NCBI RefSeq assembly: GCF_048270095.1
Contig: NZ_JBLWTL010000009.1
Coordinates: 42,038 to 106,037, forward strand
DNA length: 64,000 bases
Source of the DNA: Maricaulis sp048270095
GTDB taxonomy: Bacteria > Pseudomonadota > Alphaproteobacteria > Caulobacterales > Maricaulaceae
Direction of reading: 5' to 3'
The notes under the pieces were generated by a model. The model ran no database searches. It saw only the letters and a list, made by a program, of their open reading frames with translations, and was not told the origin of the DNA. Below, one piece after another: positions 26,701-36,479 of this stretch (the first letter of the stretch is position 1; every line of letters starts with the position of its first letter). A program made the translations under genes and the position numbers.

Positions 26701-27232
26701 CGAAGAGGCCGTGGCCTCACTGCGCGAAGGCGGCGAGGAGCATGATGAGGGCGAGTGGACGCCGCAAATCAATGCCGGCGGCGCCGTGCTCATCCCTGAT
26801 TATTACGTGTCGGACCTGGACGTTCGGCTGCAGCTCTATCGCCGCCTGTCCTCCCTCGACAGCAAGACCGACCGCGAAAGCTTTGCTGCCGAACTGATCG
26901 ACCGTTTCGGACCCTTGCCGTCAGAGGTCGAGACCCTGCTGCGGGTCGTCGCGGTGAAGACGCTGTGCAAGCGGGCCGGGGTGGAGAAAGTCGATGCCGG
27001 GCCGAAGGGCGCCGTGATCCATTTCCGTGGCGACACATTCATCGATCCGGTCGCACTGGTCGAGCATATCTCGAAAAACCAGGGCCTTTTCAAGGTTCGC
27101 CCCGACCACAAGCTGGTCCTGCGGGCTGAATGGGACGCTCCGGATGATCGCCTGCGCGCCATCGAGCGGGCGATGGGGCCGCTTGCCGATATCGCTGTGA
27201 GAGCCGCCAGCCAGGGCGCGTCCGCCGGTTAG
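23729..27232 (+). CDS. mfd: Transcription-repair coupling factor
   Basis: Removes stalled RNA polymerase and recruits UvrA. The 1167-residue protein has the full set: UvrB-homology region (about 15-330, with APEGLDAL, RLPAWDCQPYDRISPSP and MEPGDYAVRGGVIDVYPPG), the RNA-polymerase-interacting domain (GDLVIHADHGLGRFIGL, YLPVENIELLSRYG, about 490-550), a RecG-like helicase (ICGDVGFGKTEVALRAA, DEEQHFGVKHKE, LTATPIPRTLQ, STTIIESGIDIP, QLRGRVGRS) and the C-terminal TRCF domain. Its stop overlaps the convergent PopA-like gene by 4 bp. Confidence 0.98.
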   Translation: MSEIEMIARVQGPATVCGAPEGLDALVFADTARLRRGVNVFIARDDSRAAAFVAELGFFAPGLEILRLPAWDCQPYDRISPSPRVAARRAATLARLASGDLPDTCLIVTTVNAMAQRCPPKDVLALAGIIARPGNRVDVEILKQHFTINGYARAATVMEPGDYAVRGGVIDVYPPGAPEPVRLDFFGDTLESIRSFDPETQRSLRQLNAIEFNPVSEVLLDEASISHFRAAFVRSFGAAKGGDPIYEAVSAGSRPAGVEHWLPLFHDTLATPFDYLPDTALIAIDHLADDAFAERAKQVTDYFDARQEASKTAHQSSLSAPTYRALPPSQLYFAKAEWAKTLSGRTVRRFTAFNEAGPQTIDVGGKQGRIFAAERAAENTNVFDAAARHVQTLVKSGKRVVLASWSAGASDRLASVLNDHGVGKIIAVEHWDEVAKAPAKTVLRAILPVERGFETETIAILSEQDILGDRLARPRRRRKSSDIIVEAGALSPGDLVIHADHGLGRFIGLKTLPVQDAPHDCLELEYSGAAKLYLPVENIELLSRYGADSDTAQLDKLGGVAWQARKAKAKKRLRDMADALIKIAAKRLARTADPIVPEHGSWDEFCTAFPFAETDDQLNAVEDVLGDLARGRPMDRLICGDVGFGKTEVALRAAFVVAMSGRQVAVVAPTTLLVRQHFKTFVDRFRGWPVKVRQLSRLVGTKQANATKDELRDGKVEIVIGTHALLAKTVKFADLGLLIVDEEQHFGVKHKERLKELRADVHVLTLTATPIPRTLQLALTGIRDLSIIATPPVDRLAVRTYIAPFDTVTIREALLREKYRGGQAFFVVPRISDLEEIITFLRESVPEVSFVAAHGQMAATQLEDIMTAFYEGQYDVLLSTTIIESGIDIPTANTLIIHRADRFGLSQLYQLRGRVGRSKTRAYAYMTTPARQKLSDGAEKRLKVLHSLDALGAGFTLASHDLDLRGGGNLLGEEQSGHIKDVGVELYQSMLEEAVASLREGGEEHDEGEWTPQINAGGAVLIPDYYVSDLDVRLQLYRRLSSLDSKTDRESFAAELIDRFGPLPSEVETLLRVVAVKTLCKRAGVEKVDAGPKGAVIHFRGDTFIDPVALVEHISKNQGLFKVRPDHKLVLRAEWDAPDDRLRAIERAMGPLADIAVRAASQGASAG

Positions 27233-28545
27233 GCCAGCGCGGCCAGTGGATCATGACGCCGCAATTTGGCGACCGCTCGCTCGATCAGGTCTTCGGCGGC
27301 TTCGTCCGGGCGTAGCTCGACGGAGGCTGAAAGAACGCTGAGCCGGAAGGGCTGTAGCGGATCCTCGCTCTCGAATGCGGTGCAATCGGCGATCGCGGCG
27401 ACGCGTTTGGCGACGCAATCAATCCCGGCCGCATCGGTGAAGGGCAGGATGGCCAAAAACGTGTCGGGGCCGATCCGGGCCGCGGCATCCTCGGTCCGCA
27501 GAAGATGGCGCAGCATGGCGGCGAATTGGCGCTTGGCCTTTTCGGTGGCGCTGGTATCGCCTGTATCACCGGCCAGGGGGGAGACGACTTTCAGGGCCAG
27601 CACGGACAGCGAAATCTCATCACGGCTGACCGCGTGGATGAGGTCCTGCAGGTGTGATGTCACAAAAGCGGCGTGGAAGAGGCCGGTCTCGATATCCAGG
27701 GTCCGTGGCTCGCGGCACGCTTCCAGTGCGGCCTTCGCCCGGCGGCGACGTCGGCGTTCGGCAGCCAGGGCGAGAATACGGTCGCGCATTTCGGCGTCGC
27801 CCGTGGTTGGGGAAATGATGTCGGACACACCGCGCGCATAGGCCTCTTCAGCGCTTTGCGGGTCGTCCTCGGTGTCCATCAACAACACCGGCGTATGGTA
27901 GAGGCGGGCATTGCGCCGCATGGCCGAGGAAATGGTAAATGCAACATCGCGCTTGCCTGCGGCATTGAGCACCACGGCGTCGAAGGGACGTTCATGCAAA
28001 TAATCGAAGGCGGAATAGGATGAGAATGCGCCAATCACTTCGGCATCCGCGCCTTTGAGGACGTGCTGGAGCGCCATGAAACGTGGTGAGGCATCGCCGA
28101 CATACAGAACGCAGGGCATTGGATCGACCGGGTCGAGACTGCGGCCGCGATCGCCATAAAGCGCGGTGACGGCCGTGCGGCGTTTGGCCACTTCTTCCAT
28201 CGCATGCAGCCGGGTGAGGGCTCGGACGCGGGCCGCGATCTGAACCGGCAGGGTTGGTTCGCGTATCCAGGAATCAATAGCGTCATTGCCGGACAGCGTG
28301 TCCGGATGGACCACAATCACCGGGCGGCGACCGGGTGCGAAACTTTGCAGCGCGGCCAGACCGTCTGCGACATCGCGGTCGCTCTCGGCAAGGATGACGC
28401 TACAGGCCCAATGGCGTGGATTGCGGGCGGCCGGGCTGTCGCCGCGGATAGTCCGGGTGCTGAGAGCGAAGGATTCGAGCGCTTGCCCCAGACCGTCCAC
28501 ACGGTCGGGATGCCCGAATAACAGGACGTTCAATTCGCGCCCCAT
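27229..28545 (-). CDS. popA: PopA-like c-di-GMP effector: two receiver-like domains and a degenerate GGDEF domain
   Basis: A 438-residue protein with the PopA architecture: receiver-like domain 1 (about 5-112), receiver-like domain 2 (about 144-265), then a GGDEF domain (about 283-430). The active site reads GPDTF (359-363) instead of GGDEF, so no cyclase activity is expected, but the inhibitory-site motif RTED (350-353) is intact and spaced as in PleD (RxxD-xxxR-x-GG). In Caulobacter, PopA binds c-di-GMP at this site and helps deliver CtrA to ClpXP. Domain 2 lacks an obvious phospho-acceptor Asp (VVLNAAG). Start at 28545 follows a G-rich ribosome-binding site; longer starts run into the divergent gene. 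Orthology is inferred from architecture and size. Confidence 0.75.
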   Translation of the reverse strand: MGRELNVLLFGHPDRVDGLGQALESFALSTRTIRGDSPAARNPRHWACSVILAESDRDVADGLAALQSFAPGRRPVIVVHPDTLSGNDAIDSWIREPTLPVQIAARVRALTRLHAMEEVAKRRTAVTALYGDRGRSLDPVDPMPCVLYVGDASPRFMALQHVLKGADAEVIGAFSSYSAFDYLHERPFDAVVLNAAGKRDVAFTISSAMRRNARLYHTPVLLMDTEDDPQSAEEAYARGVSDIISPTTGDAEMRDRILALAAERRRRRRAKAALEACREPRTLDIETGLFHAAFVTSHLQDLIHAVSRDEISLSVLALKVVSPLAGDTGDTSATEKAKRQFAAMLRHLLRTEDAAARIGPDTFLAILPFTDAAGIDCVAKRVAAIADCTAFESEDPLQPFRLSVLSASVELRPDEAAEDLIERAVAKLRRHDPLAALA

Positions 28546-28639
28546 GCGCCCCCCTGCCGCAGACACCGATGATTGGGTGTTTCTTGAGTTTGTCACAAGT
28601 GCCACGCTTTCGAAACTGCCGATTCGCAAGGAAGCTCCC

Positions 28640-29734
28640 ATGAAAGCGCAAGGACCTCTAAAAGGGGTTAAAGTACTGGAATTTGTTGGCCTGGGCCCGG
28701 CACCCTTTTGTGCCATGATGCTGGCCGATATGGGCGCCGATGTCGTACGCATCGACCGGCCCGGCGCTCACGGCGGCGGTGCCAGTGAAGTCTTGGCCCG
28801 CGGCCGCCGGTCGATTTCGCTGAATATGAAAGATGAGGCCGATCTGGCGATCTGCCGGGATCTGATCGGCAAGGCGGATATCCTGATCGAGGGTTTCCGT
28901 CCCGGCGTGATGGAACGCCTGGGCCTGGGCCCGGACGCCGCACTCGGTCTCAATCCGGCCCTGGTTTATGGCCGCATGACGGGGTGGGGGCAGACCGGCC
29001 CGCTCGCCCAGGCGGCCGGCCATGACATCAATTACATCTCCCTGACCGGTGCGCTCGGCGCCATCGGCACGCCGGACACGCCCGTGCCGCCGCTTAATCT
29101 GGTCGGCGATTTCGGTGGTGGCGCGATGTATCTCGCTTTCGGCGTCCTGGCGGGCCTGTTGCATGCGCGCGCTACAGGCGAGGGCCAGGTGGTCGATGCG
29201 GCGATCGTCGACGGGGCCACCTCGCTGATGGCGTCGCAGCACCAGCTTGCCGCGATGGGGTTGTGGAATACAAGGCGCGGCGAGAATCTCCTGGACGGCG
29301 GTGCGCATTTTTACGGCGTCTATGCCTGCGCCGATGGCGGTCATGTCTCGATCGGCCCGCTGGAGCCGCAATTCTACGCGCAATTGATGGACAAGCTCGG
29401 GATCGATCCGGCCTCAATGCCGCCCAGCTGGACCAGCGAGGACTGGGCGACAGCGAAGGCGCGCCTGGCGGAGGTTTTCCTTGGCAAGACGCGGGATGAA
29501 TGGTGCGCCCTGCTGGAAGGCACAGATGTCTGTTTTGCGCCGGTCCTGAACTACGAAGAGTCCCCGGACCATCCTCACATGGCGGAGCGCGGCGTCTATG
29601 TGGAGATCGACGGCGTGCGCCAGGCCGCCCCGGCGCCGCGCTTCTCGCGCACCCCGGGTGCGGTGCAGGGCGCAGCGTCCAAACCCGGTGCAGACCGCGA
29701 CGCCATTCTCAATGACTGGGCGGTAAGCAGTTGA
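28640..29734 (+). CDS. Alpha-methylacyl-CoA racemase / CaiB-BaiF family CoA-transferase
   Basis: A 364-residue family III CoA-transferase-fold protein. KVLEFVGLGPAPFCAMMLADMGADVVRI at the N-terminus and SISLNMKD are typical of alpha-methylacyl-CoA racemase, as is HDINYISLTGALGAIG with the catalytic His-Asp region (GHDINY) and GDFGGGAMYLAFGVLAGLL. It would epimerise 2-methylacyl-CoA esters of branched lipids or sterol side chains. AAGGAAG lies 7 nt before the ATG. Monocistronic by position; a run of strong hairpins follows. Confidence 0.88.
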   Translation: MKAQGPLKGVKVLEFVGLGPAPFCAMMLADMGADVVRIDRPGAHGGGASEVLARGRRSISLNMKDEADLAICRDLIGKADILIEGFRPGVMERLGLGPDAALGLNPALVYGRMTGWGQTGPLAQAAGHDINYISLTGALGAIGTPDTPVPPLNLVGDFGGGAMYLAFGVLAGLLHARATGEGQVVDAAIVDGATSLMASQHQLAAMGLWNTRRGENLLDGGAHFYGVYACADGGHVSIGPLEPQFYAQLMDKLGIDPASMPPSWTSEDWATAKARLAEVFLGKTRDEWCALLEGTDVCFAPVLNYEESPDHPHMAERGVYVEIDGVRQAAPAPRFSRTPGAVQGAASKPGADRDAILNDWAVSS

Positions 29735-29777
29735 AGTGTCGCGAGTTTTTTCCGGTCATGAAGATGACTGAATGCGT

Positions 29778-29920
29778 TCATGCCGGGTTCAGGCCCTGAC
29801 CGGCATTCTCAACCTCGAGATCAGCGGACACCCTTGTCCCTCGCAAGTCCGCTTCTCTTCGTAGCGATACGAATACCCCGAGACGCCGGTCGCCCCCAAC
29901 GACCGGCGTCTCATTTTTTG
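29778..29920 (+). ncRNA. Candidate structured small RNA with its own terminator
   Basis: Four consecutive hairpins in 140 nt of protein-free sequence: (1) 29781-29805, TGCCGG/CCGGCA plus TCAG/CTGA with a GCC loop; (2) 29824-29854, AGCGGAC/GTCCGCT; (3) 29859-29874, TTCGTA/TACGAA closed by the GNRA tetraloop GCGA; (4) 29881-29913, a perfect 13-bp terminator stem followed by ATTTTTT. The 5' end is not fixed; a weak promoter TTGAAG-17-GGTCAT begins at 29732. It could instead be the long 3' UTR of the racemase gene. No Rfam family is recognised. Confidence 0.5.
29881..29920 (+). terminator. Strong intrinsic terminator
   Basis: GAGACGCCGGTCG and its perfect complement (29901-29913) around a 7-nt loop, followed by ATTTTTT. 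It ends the racemase transcript or the small RNA candidate. Confidence 0.92.
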
Positions 29921-30024
29921 CTCCATCGATCGCTATGAACAGGGCCCGGCAAATGGGGTGACTGTTTTTGTCGCCTGCGCGATCCATGATGATGTCCAAC
30001 GAGCCAATCGGATGGAGATCAATC

Positions 30025-30276
30025 ATGGCAATCGCAATCAACGCATATGTCGAAGGCGCCGGTGGCGCACTGCGTTCAATGGCACCACACCGTTTTCGTG
30101 ACGGCTATTTCCGCATGCAACAGCCCGGCGATGATATCAGCTGCCTCCATGTCGAGGATTTGCGGTCGGTCTGCCGCTATCTGCACAAGGGCTATCGGCT
30201 GGCGATGTCAGCGTCAGACGGGCATTCCATGCCGTCCTGGCTGCCATCGGAATCGGTGCGCATCGCCGTGCGCTGA
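30025..30276 (+). CDS. Small hypothetical protein
   Basis: An 83-residue protein with no recognised domain. A good ribosome-binding site (GGAG, 7 nt before the ATG) supports it, as does its own gap after the upstream terminator. It contains a central HVEDLRSVCRYLHKGYRLAMSASDG stretch that looks helical and a basic C-terminus. No signal peptide or membrane helix. It is convergent with, and 4 nt from, the WYL regulator gene. Confidence 0.6.
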   Translation: MAIAINAYVEGAGGALRSMAPHRFRDGYFRMQQPGDDISCLHVEDLRSVCRYLHKGYRLAMSASDGHSMPSWLPSESVRIAVR

Positions 30277-30280
30277 GGCG

Positions 30281-31273
30281 CTAGGGAAAACCCGGAAAAT
30301 CGCCCCGCCTGTGACCGGCAACCATCTCTGCAAGGGCAGGCGGAGCCAAGACCTCGACCTGATCGCCCCAGGCATAGAGATGCCAGCACATTTCAAGATA
30401 GCCAGAGGCGAAGAACCGGACCAGCAGGGAGCCGTCGGGCTGTACTTCGCTGGTCTGGTCGGGATGAAAGCGGAAGCGGGCCGCGTGCGGCGCGGCTCGG
30501 GCGGTAAATTTCCAGATGACCTCACCGAATTCGGCCTGGCTCTGGAATACGCCAAAGGCCTGTCGGGCATAGGCCTCCAGATCGAAGCCTTCATCGCGGG
30601 CAAACCAGTTCTCGGTGATGCTGGCGCGTTCGATATCCTCGACCCGATAGTGCCGCAAATGTCCATCGGGCTTGGACGGATCGCGGGCGACGAGATAGCG
30701 GCGGGCCCCGAGGAGCAGGCCATAGGGCTCGACACGGCGCTGCATGGCAGCGGTGTCCTGACGCCCTCGGTAGAGAATGTCCAGCGCGAACGGGCCTTTG
30801 AGGGCTTCGGCAATCGCGGCATCGACGACCGGATCGCTGGCCGGGCGCGGACCGGGCCGGGCCGCATGCCCCATGGCCTCCAGCAGGGCCTCCTCATCGG
30901 CCTCGAGCCGGGCATGGCGCTTGTCGGGCGTCAGGATCTTGATGGTTTCGCGCAAGGAACGCAGCCGTTCCGCTTCCGTGGGCAATCCTTGATGCTCAAG
31001 CGTGGCGCAAGCCAGTTCCAGTGTCGCGATTTCGTCCGGCGTCGGGGCGAAAAATTCCGCAACCCGGCGCCGCGGCACCCGCCAACGCTTGCGACCCTCG
31101 GAATCAATATAGTCCTCGGTATCGGGGAAAGTCTGGGCGAGGGCGTCCGTCATGCGCTGGGCGGTGCGGCGCACAACGCCGAACTCGGCCTCGATATCGC
31201 TCAGCGTAATGCCGACATGACCGCTGGCCATACGCGCCAGGCGCAAGAGATCGGCGGCTTTGGCGAATGACAT
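30281..31273 (-). CDS. WYL-domain transcriptional regulator (YafY type)
   Basis: A 330-residue regulator: N-terminal winged helix (about 5-60, with ITLSDIEAEFGVVRRTAQRMTDAL), a middle helical region, and a WYL domain (about 140-225; VEPYGLLLGARRYLVARDPSKPDGHLRHYRVEDIERA) that in relatives binds nucleotides or other ligands, then a WCX-like C-terminal domain. Divergent from the BrkB-like gene 88 nt away, which it might control, though WYL regulators often act elsewhere. Ligand unknown. Confidence 0.88.
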   Translation of the reverse strand: MSFAKAADLLRLARMASGHVGITLSDIEAEFGVVRRTAQRMTDALAQTFPDTEDYIDSEGRKRWRVPRRRVAEFFAPTPDEIATLELACATLEHQGLPTEAERLRSLRETIKILTPDKRHARLEADEEALLEAMGHAARPGPRPASDPVVDAAIAEALKGPFALDILYRGRQDTAAMQRRVEPYGLLLGARRYLVARDPSKPDGHLRHYRVEDIERASITENWFARDEGFDLEAYARQAFGVFQSQAEFGEVIWKFTARAAPHAARFRFHPDQTSEVQPDGSLLVRFFASGYLEMCWHLYAWGDQVEVLAPPALAEMVAGHRRGDFPGFP

Positions 31274-31360
31274 GAAGTCTCCTCACTGCAAGGGTGCGCA
31301 AAACGCCATCTTGGCGTATTAGGCATCGCTACCCTTCGAACCGGACCTATTCCTGCCATC

Positions 31361-32263
31361 ATGCTGCAATCAATCAAGCGCTTGTTGAAGATCAAAATCG
31401 ATCTCCCGCCCTGGCTGGAGATCATCATTGCCGCCATCAGCCGTTCCATGGCGCGCGATGTCATGCTGTTTGCCGGCGGCGTCTCCTTCTTCGGCATGCT
31501 CGCACTCTTTCCGACTATCGCCTTGGGCATTTCGATCTACGGCCTCGCCTTCTCGACGGCTGAGGCCGAAGCCCAGATCGCACGCTTCGCCGAGATCATG
31601 CCGGCAGGCGCGCAAGAGTTTGTCATGGGCCAGATCGGCCGCATCACCGAAGCCCCGATCACGGCGCTGTCATTCAATGGTGCCGTGGCCCTGTTGATTG
31701 CCCTGTTTGCGGCGGCGCGCGGGGCCAAGGCGCTGATCGCCGGTCTCAATCATCTCGCTGAGGATCGCGATATCCGCAATGTGATCCATTTCAACTTTCT
31801 CGCCATCACCTCCCTGCTGATCGGCGGCGCGCTGATCACGGCGGCGAATCTGGCGGTGCTGGTGATTCCGGTCTTCATGCGGCAATTATTCGAGGCGCTT
31901 GGACTGGAGCCGCTCGATATACGCTCGGTGATCAATGAGTGGTCGGCGACCGGCCTGACCATGTTCGCGGCGCTGACATTGCTCTATCACATGACGATGC
32001 GCCGCAGCGAATATGCCATCGCCTGGGGCCCGTCACTCATCGCGGCGGCGGTGTCGTGCGGACTGTGGTTGAGCCTGTCGAAAGGGTTTTCCATCTATGT
32101 CAGCCGGGTGCTCGATTTCGGGATTTACGGGTCGATGGGCGCGCTTGTCGTTTTCCTGCTGTGGATTTACTGGTCGGCCTATGCCGTTTTCTTTGGCGGC
32201 GCCCTGGCGATCGAGATTGATGCACGACGTCAGACAATTCCCGAACCGGATTCAGGCGGCTAG
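31361..32263 (+). CDS. YihY/BrkB family inner-membrane protein
   Basis: A 300-residue protein of the YihY (formerly ribonuclease BN-like) family with about six membrane segments. Typical segments: MLFAGGVSFFGMLALFPTIALGISIYGL, the small-residue-rich FNGAVALLIALFAAARGAKALIAGLN, a conserved AEDRDIRN loop, and a C-terminal YGSMGALVVFLLWIYWSAYAVFFGGALAIEI. Function is not settled. It stands between the WYL regulator and scoAB. Confidence 0.9.
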   Translation: MLQSIKRLLKIKIDLPPWLEIIIAAISRSMARDVMLFAGGVSFFGMLALFPTIALGISIYGLAFSTAEAEAQIARFAEIMPAGAQEFVMGQIGRITEAPITALSFNGAVALLIALFAAARGAKALIAGLNHLAEDRDIRNVIHFNFLAITSLLIGGALITAANLAVLVIPVFMRQLFEALGLEPLDIRSVINEWSATGLTMFAALTLLYHMTMRRSEYAIAWGPSLIAAAVSCGLWLSLSKGFSIYVSRVLDFGIYGSMGALVVFLLWIYWSAYAVFFGGALAIEIDARRQTIPEPDSGG

Positions 32264-32323
32264 TATTTTGCTGCGCCTGCGATATAAACATGAACCGAAC
32301 ATCAACTTTCGACTGAGGTCCCG

Positions 32324-33028
32324 ATGAAAAAGGTATTTCCCGACGCCAAGTCTGCGCTGGACGGTTTGGCATTCGACGGAATGACGGTGATGTCCGGAGG
32401 TTTCGGCCTCTGTGGCATTCCGGAGAATTCGATCGCTGCGCTACTCGCCGCCGGCGTCAAGGATCTGACAGTGATCTCGAATAATTGCGGCGTTGACGGT
32501 TTCGGCCTCGGTGTCCTGCTCGACGCCAAGCGGATCAAGAAAATGATCTCCTCCTATGTCGGGGAAAACAAGGAATTCGAACGACAATACCTGGCCGGTG
32601 AGCTGGAGCTGGAATTCAATCCGCAAGGCACATTGGCCGAGCGCATCCGTGCCGGCGGTGCCGGGATTCCCGGCTTCTACACCAAGACCGGCGTCGGCAC
32701 GCTGATCGCTGAAGGCAAGGAAGCGCGCAAATTTGGCGGCGAGAGCTATATCCTCGAAACCGGGTTGACGGCCGATGTCTCGATCATCAAGGCCTGGAAG
32801 GCCGACCCGCAAGGCAATCTCGTCTTCCGCAAGACGGCCCGCAATTTCAATCCGATGATGGCGACTGCCGGCAAAGTGACGATCGCCGAGGTCGAGGAAA
32901 TCGTCGAGCTCGGTTCGCTTGACCCCGACCAGATCCACACACCGGGTATTTTCGTGCAGCGCCTGTTTGTAGGTGAGTTCGAGAAGCGGATTGAACAACG
33001 CACCGTACGTCAAAGGGAGACCGCATAA
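32324..33028 (+). CDS. scoA: 3-oxoacid CoA-transferase subunit A
   Basis: The 234-residue A subunit of a succinyl-CoA:3-ketoacid CoA-transferase. It has GMTVMSGGFGLCGIPE near the N-terminus, VISNNCGVDGFGLG, and the GGAGIPGFYTKTGVGTLIAEGKE segment. It would activate acetoacetate or another 3-oxoacid with CoA from succinyl-CoA, feeding ketone bodies or aromatic-ring products into central metabolism. A GAGGT ribosome-binding site lies before the ATG. Its TAA shares one base with the scoB ATG. Confidence 0.93.
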   Translation: MKKVFPDAKSALDGLAFDGMTVMSGGFGLCGIPENSIAALLAAGVKDLTVISNNCGVDGFGLGVLLDAKRIKKMISSYVGENKEFERQYLAGELELEFNPQGTLAERIRAGGAGIPGFYTKTGVGTLIAEGKEARKFGGESYILETGLTADVSIIKAWKADPQGNLVFRKTARNFNPMMATAGKVTIAEVEEIVELGSLDPDQIHTPGIFVQRLFVGEFEKRIEQRTVRQRETA

Positions 33029-33687
33029 TGGCCTGGTCACGTGATGAAATGGCGCGCCGCGCCGCCCAGGAGCTGGAAGACGGTTTTTATGTCAATCTGG
33101 GCATCGGCATTCCGACCCTGGTTGCCAATTACATTCCGGAAAACATCGACGTCACCCTGCAGTCGGAAAACGGGATGCTGGGCATGGGCCCATTCCCCTA
33201 TGATGACGCGGTCGATGCCGATCTGATCAATGCCGGCAAGCAAACCATCACAGAGCTGCGCCGCACGAGCTATTTCTCGTCCGCCGACAGTTTCGCCATG
33301 ATCCGCGGCGGCCATATCGATTTGTCGATCCTGGGCGCGATGGAAGTGTCGGAGACCGGCGATATCGCCAATTGGATGATCCCCGGCAAGCTCGTGAAGG
33401 GCATGGGCGGAGCGATGGATCTGGTCGCCGGTGTGAAGCGCGTCGTCGTGATCATGGATCACGCCAACAAGGCCGGTGAATCCAAGCTCCTCAAGGCCTG
33501 TTCGCTGCCACTGACCGGCCAGGCCTGCGTCGACCGCATCATCACGACGCTGGGTGTGTTTGATGTCACGCCGGATGGTCTGGTTTTGATCGAACTGGCG
33601 CCAGGCGTATCCCTTGAGCTCGTCGCCGGGCAGACCGAGGCCAAATACTCGGTCTCTGATCACGTGCTCAAGCACGAAGCGGCCTGA
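33028..33687 (+). CDS. scoB: 3-oxoacid CoA-transferase subunit B
   Basis: The 219-residue B subunit, which carries the catalytic glutamate: SENGMLGMGP (Glu about residue 47) forms the covalent glutamyl-CoA. Other family segments are VNLGIGIPTLVANYIP, GGHIDLSILGAMEVSETGDIANWMIPG and GAMDLVAGVKRVVVIM. Translationally coupled to scoA (TAATG). Confidence 0.94.
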   Translation: MAWSRDEMARRAAQELEDGFYVNLGIGIPTLVANYIPENIDVTLQSENGMLGMGPFPYDDAVDADLINAGKQTITELRRTSYFSSADSFAMIRGGHIDLSILGAMEVSETGDIANWMIPGKLVKGMGGAMDLVAGVKRVVVIMDHANKAGESKLLKACSLPLTGQACVDRIITTLGVFDVTPDGLVLIELAPGVSLELVAGQTEAKYSVSDHVLKHEAA

Positions 33688-33705
33688 TATCCAAACCCTG
33701 CCGGA

Positions 33706-33729
33706 GCGGCTCACTCGAGGGTGAGCCGC
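33706..33729 (+). terminator. Hairpin after scoAB
   Basis: GCGGCTCAC and GTGAGCCGC form a perfect 9-bp stem with loop TCGAGG, 19 nt after the scoB stop. No T-run follows, so it may be only a weak terminator or an mRNA-stabilising stem. Confidence 0.45.
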
Positions 33730-33856
33730 GCCGACTGGTTGGTACACCTCGCCTGACCCTCACTGGTCAATGATGACCGATATGCTAGTGTCTTCGCGGT
33801 ATCAACCGGCATCCGGGCCGCACGTCCGGCCTCGATAGCGCCAGGGGAATGCGACT

Positions 33857-35057
33857 ATGCGAAGGATGACTTTGTTCGGTCTGTTGGTGGCGAGCTTGAC
33901 GAACATCGTGCCGGCTATGGCGCAGGAGTCAGACTTCTCCCGCCTCTTGTCCGCTCCCTTGATGATTGACCGTGCAGAGCCTGTCACCGCGATCCCTCTG
34001 GAGCTGCGCGGCGGCAAGCTCTTCATCGGCGCCGCGGCCAATGGCGCGACCGGCGAGTTCATTCTTGATACCGGTTCGCCGACCATTCTCTCACGCGAAT
34101 TTGCCGATACGCTGGGTCTGGAAATTGTGGCGCAAAATACCGGGCGGGATGCCAATGGCACTGAAGTAACCATGGATTTCGCCATCCTCGACACGCTGCA
34201 GATCGGAACGGTTGTGTTTCACGACATCCCGGTCCTGATCCATGACTTCAGTAGCCTCGATATGGGGGCCTGTATTGTCGGGCCCGGTATTCTCGGCTCG
34301 GAGCTTTTTCCCGGCAGCGTCTGGCGGGTTGATACCGAGGCGGGTCAGCTGCACGTCGCGGCCAGCCTGGCGGCTTTGCCGGCGCTCGATCCAGTGGTGT
34401 CCGCGCGCCTGTATGACTTTGGCTATCCGCATGCGCCAATTGTCGATTATGCGGTCGGCGATGTCTCGGACAAGGCTCTGTTCGATACCGGCAGCAGCGC
34501 TGAAGTGGCGCTGTTTGGCCCTGTGGCCGAGGCGATGTCGGTTCAGGGGGTGATCAGCGCCGGTAGCGCGGTCACCGGCACTGGTTATGAAGGCGAATCC
34601 GCCGGCGGTCTGGGCGAGGCCACCACGCTGACGCGGTTTACGCTTTCGGAATTCAGGTTCGATCGCGAAAGTCTGGGGGCCGTGCGCGCAGCGACCCGGA
34701 GTGTTCCGCCGACCCTGGTGGGGGCCGGCATTCTCGCCTCACATATCGTAACGCTGGACTATCCGGACGGACAATTCCTGCTCTCAAACCGAGACAATGC
34801 AGCCCCCGCCACTGCGGAGGCCGGTTATGGGCTGGCCTTCATCGGTGAAGACGTCCGGGTGGTGCGGTTGTTCGACGATACCCCGGCCGCCAGAGCGGGG
34901 GTGCGATTGGGCGACCAGGTTACCGCGATCTCGGGGCGCTCGCTCATTGTGAGCGAGGGCAATTCGAAATGCACAGTGGCGAACTGGCTGTTTGCCAGCT
35001 TTGATGCTGCCACAGCGGCCGAGCTCGAGATCCTGCGCGACGGCGTTTCCAGCCCGA

Positions 35058-35077
<20 letters not shown>
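33857..35077 (+). CDS. Exported aspartyl protease with two retropepsin lobes and a PDZ domain
   Basis: A 406-residue protein with a signal peptide (residues 1-22, cleavage after AMA). Lobe 1 contains DTGSPT (Asp71) and a following hydrophobic ILGSELF strand; lobe 2 contains DTGSSA (Asp210) and GAGILASHIVTLDYPDGQFLL. About residues 325-402 form a PDZ domain (GYGLAFIGEDVRVVRLFDDTPAARAGVRLGDQVTAI). Retropepsins are usually homodimers of one lobe; two DTGS motifs in one chain make a pepsin-like pair. Likely periplasmic. Its 3' end overlaps the convergent serine dehydratase gene by 20 bp. Confidence 0.82.
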
Positions 35078-36443
<1,366 letters not shown>

Positions 36444-36479
36444 GAGAAATCCGCCGGATGGGCGCAAGCAGGCCGGGCG

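Noticed and set aside
27229..28545. Calling the receiver-GGDEF protein an active diguanylate cyclase.
   Set aside because: The GGDEF motif reads GPDTF; catalytic Gly and Glu positions are lost while only the I-site is intact.
29781..29805. First hairpin after the racemase gene as its simple terminator.
   Set aside because: No T-run follows it; the T-run terminator is 80 nt further on, after two more hairpins, so the region is better described as a structured RNA or long 3' UTR.
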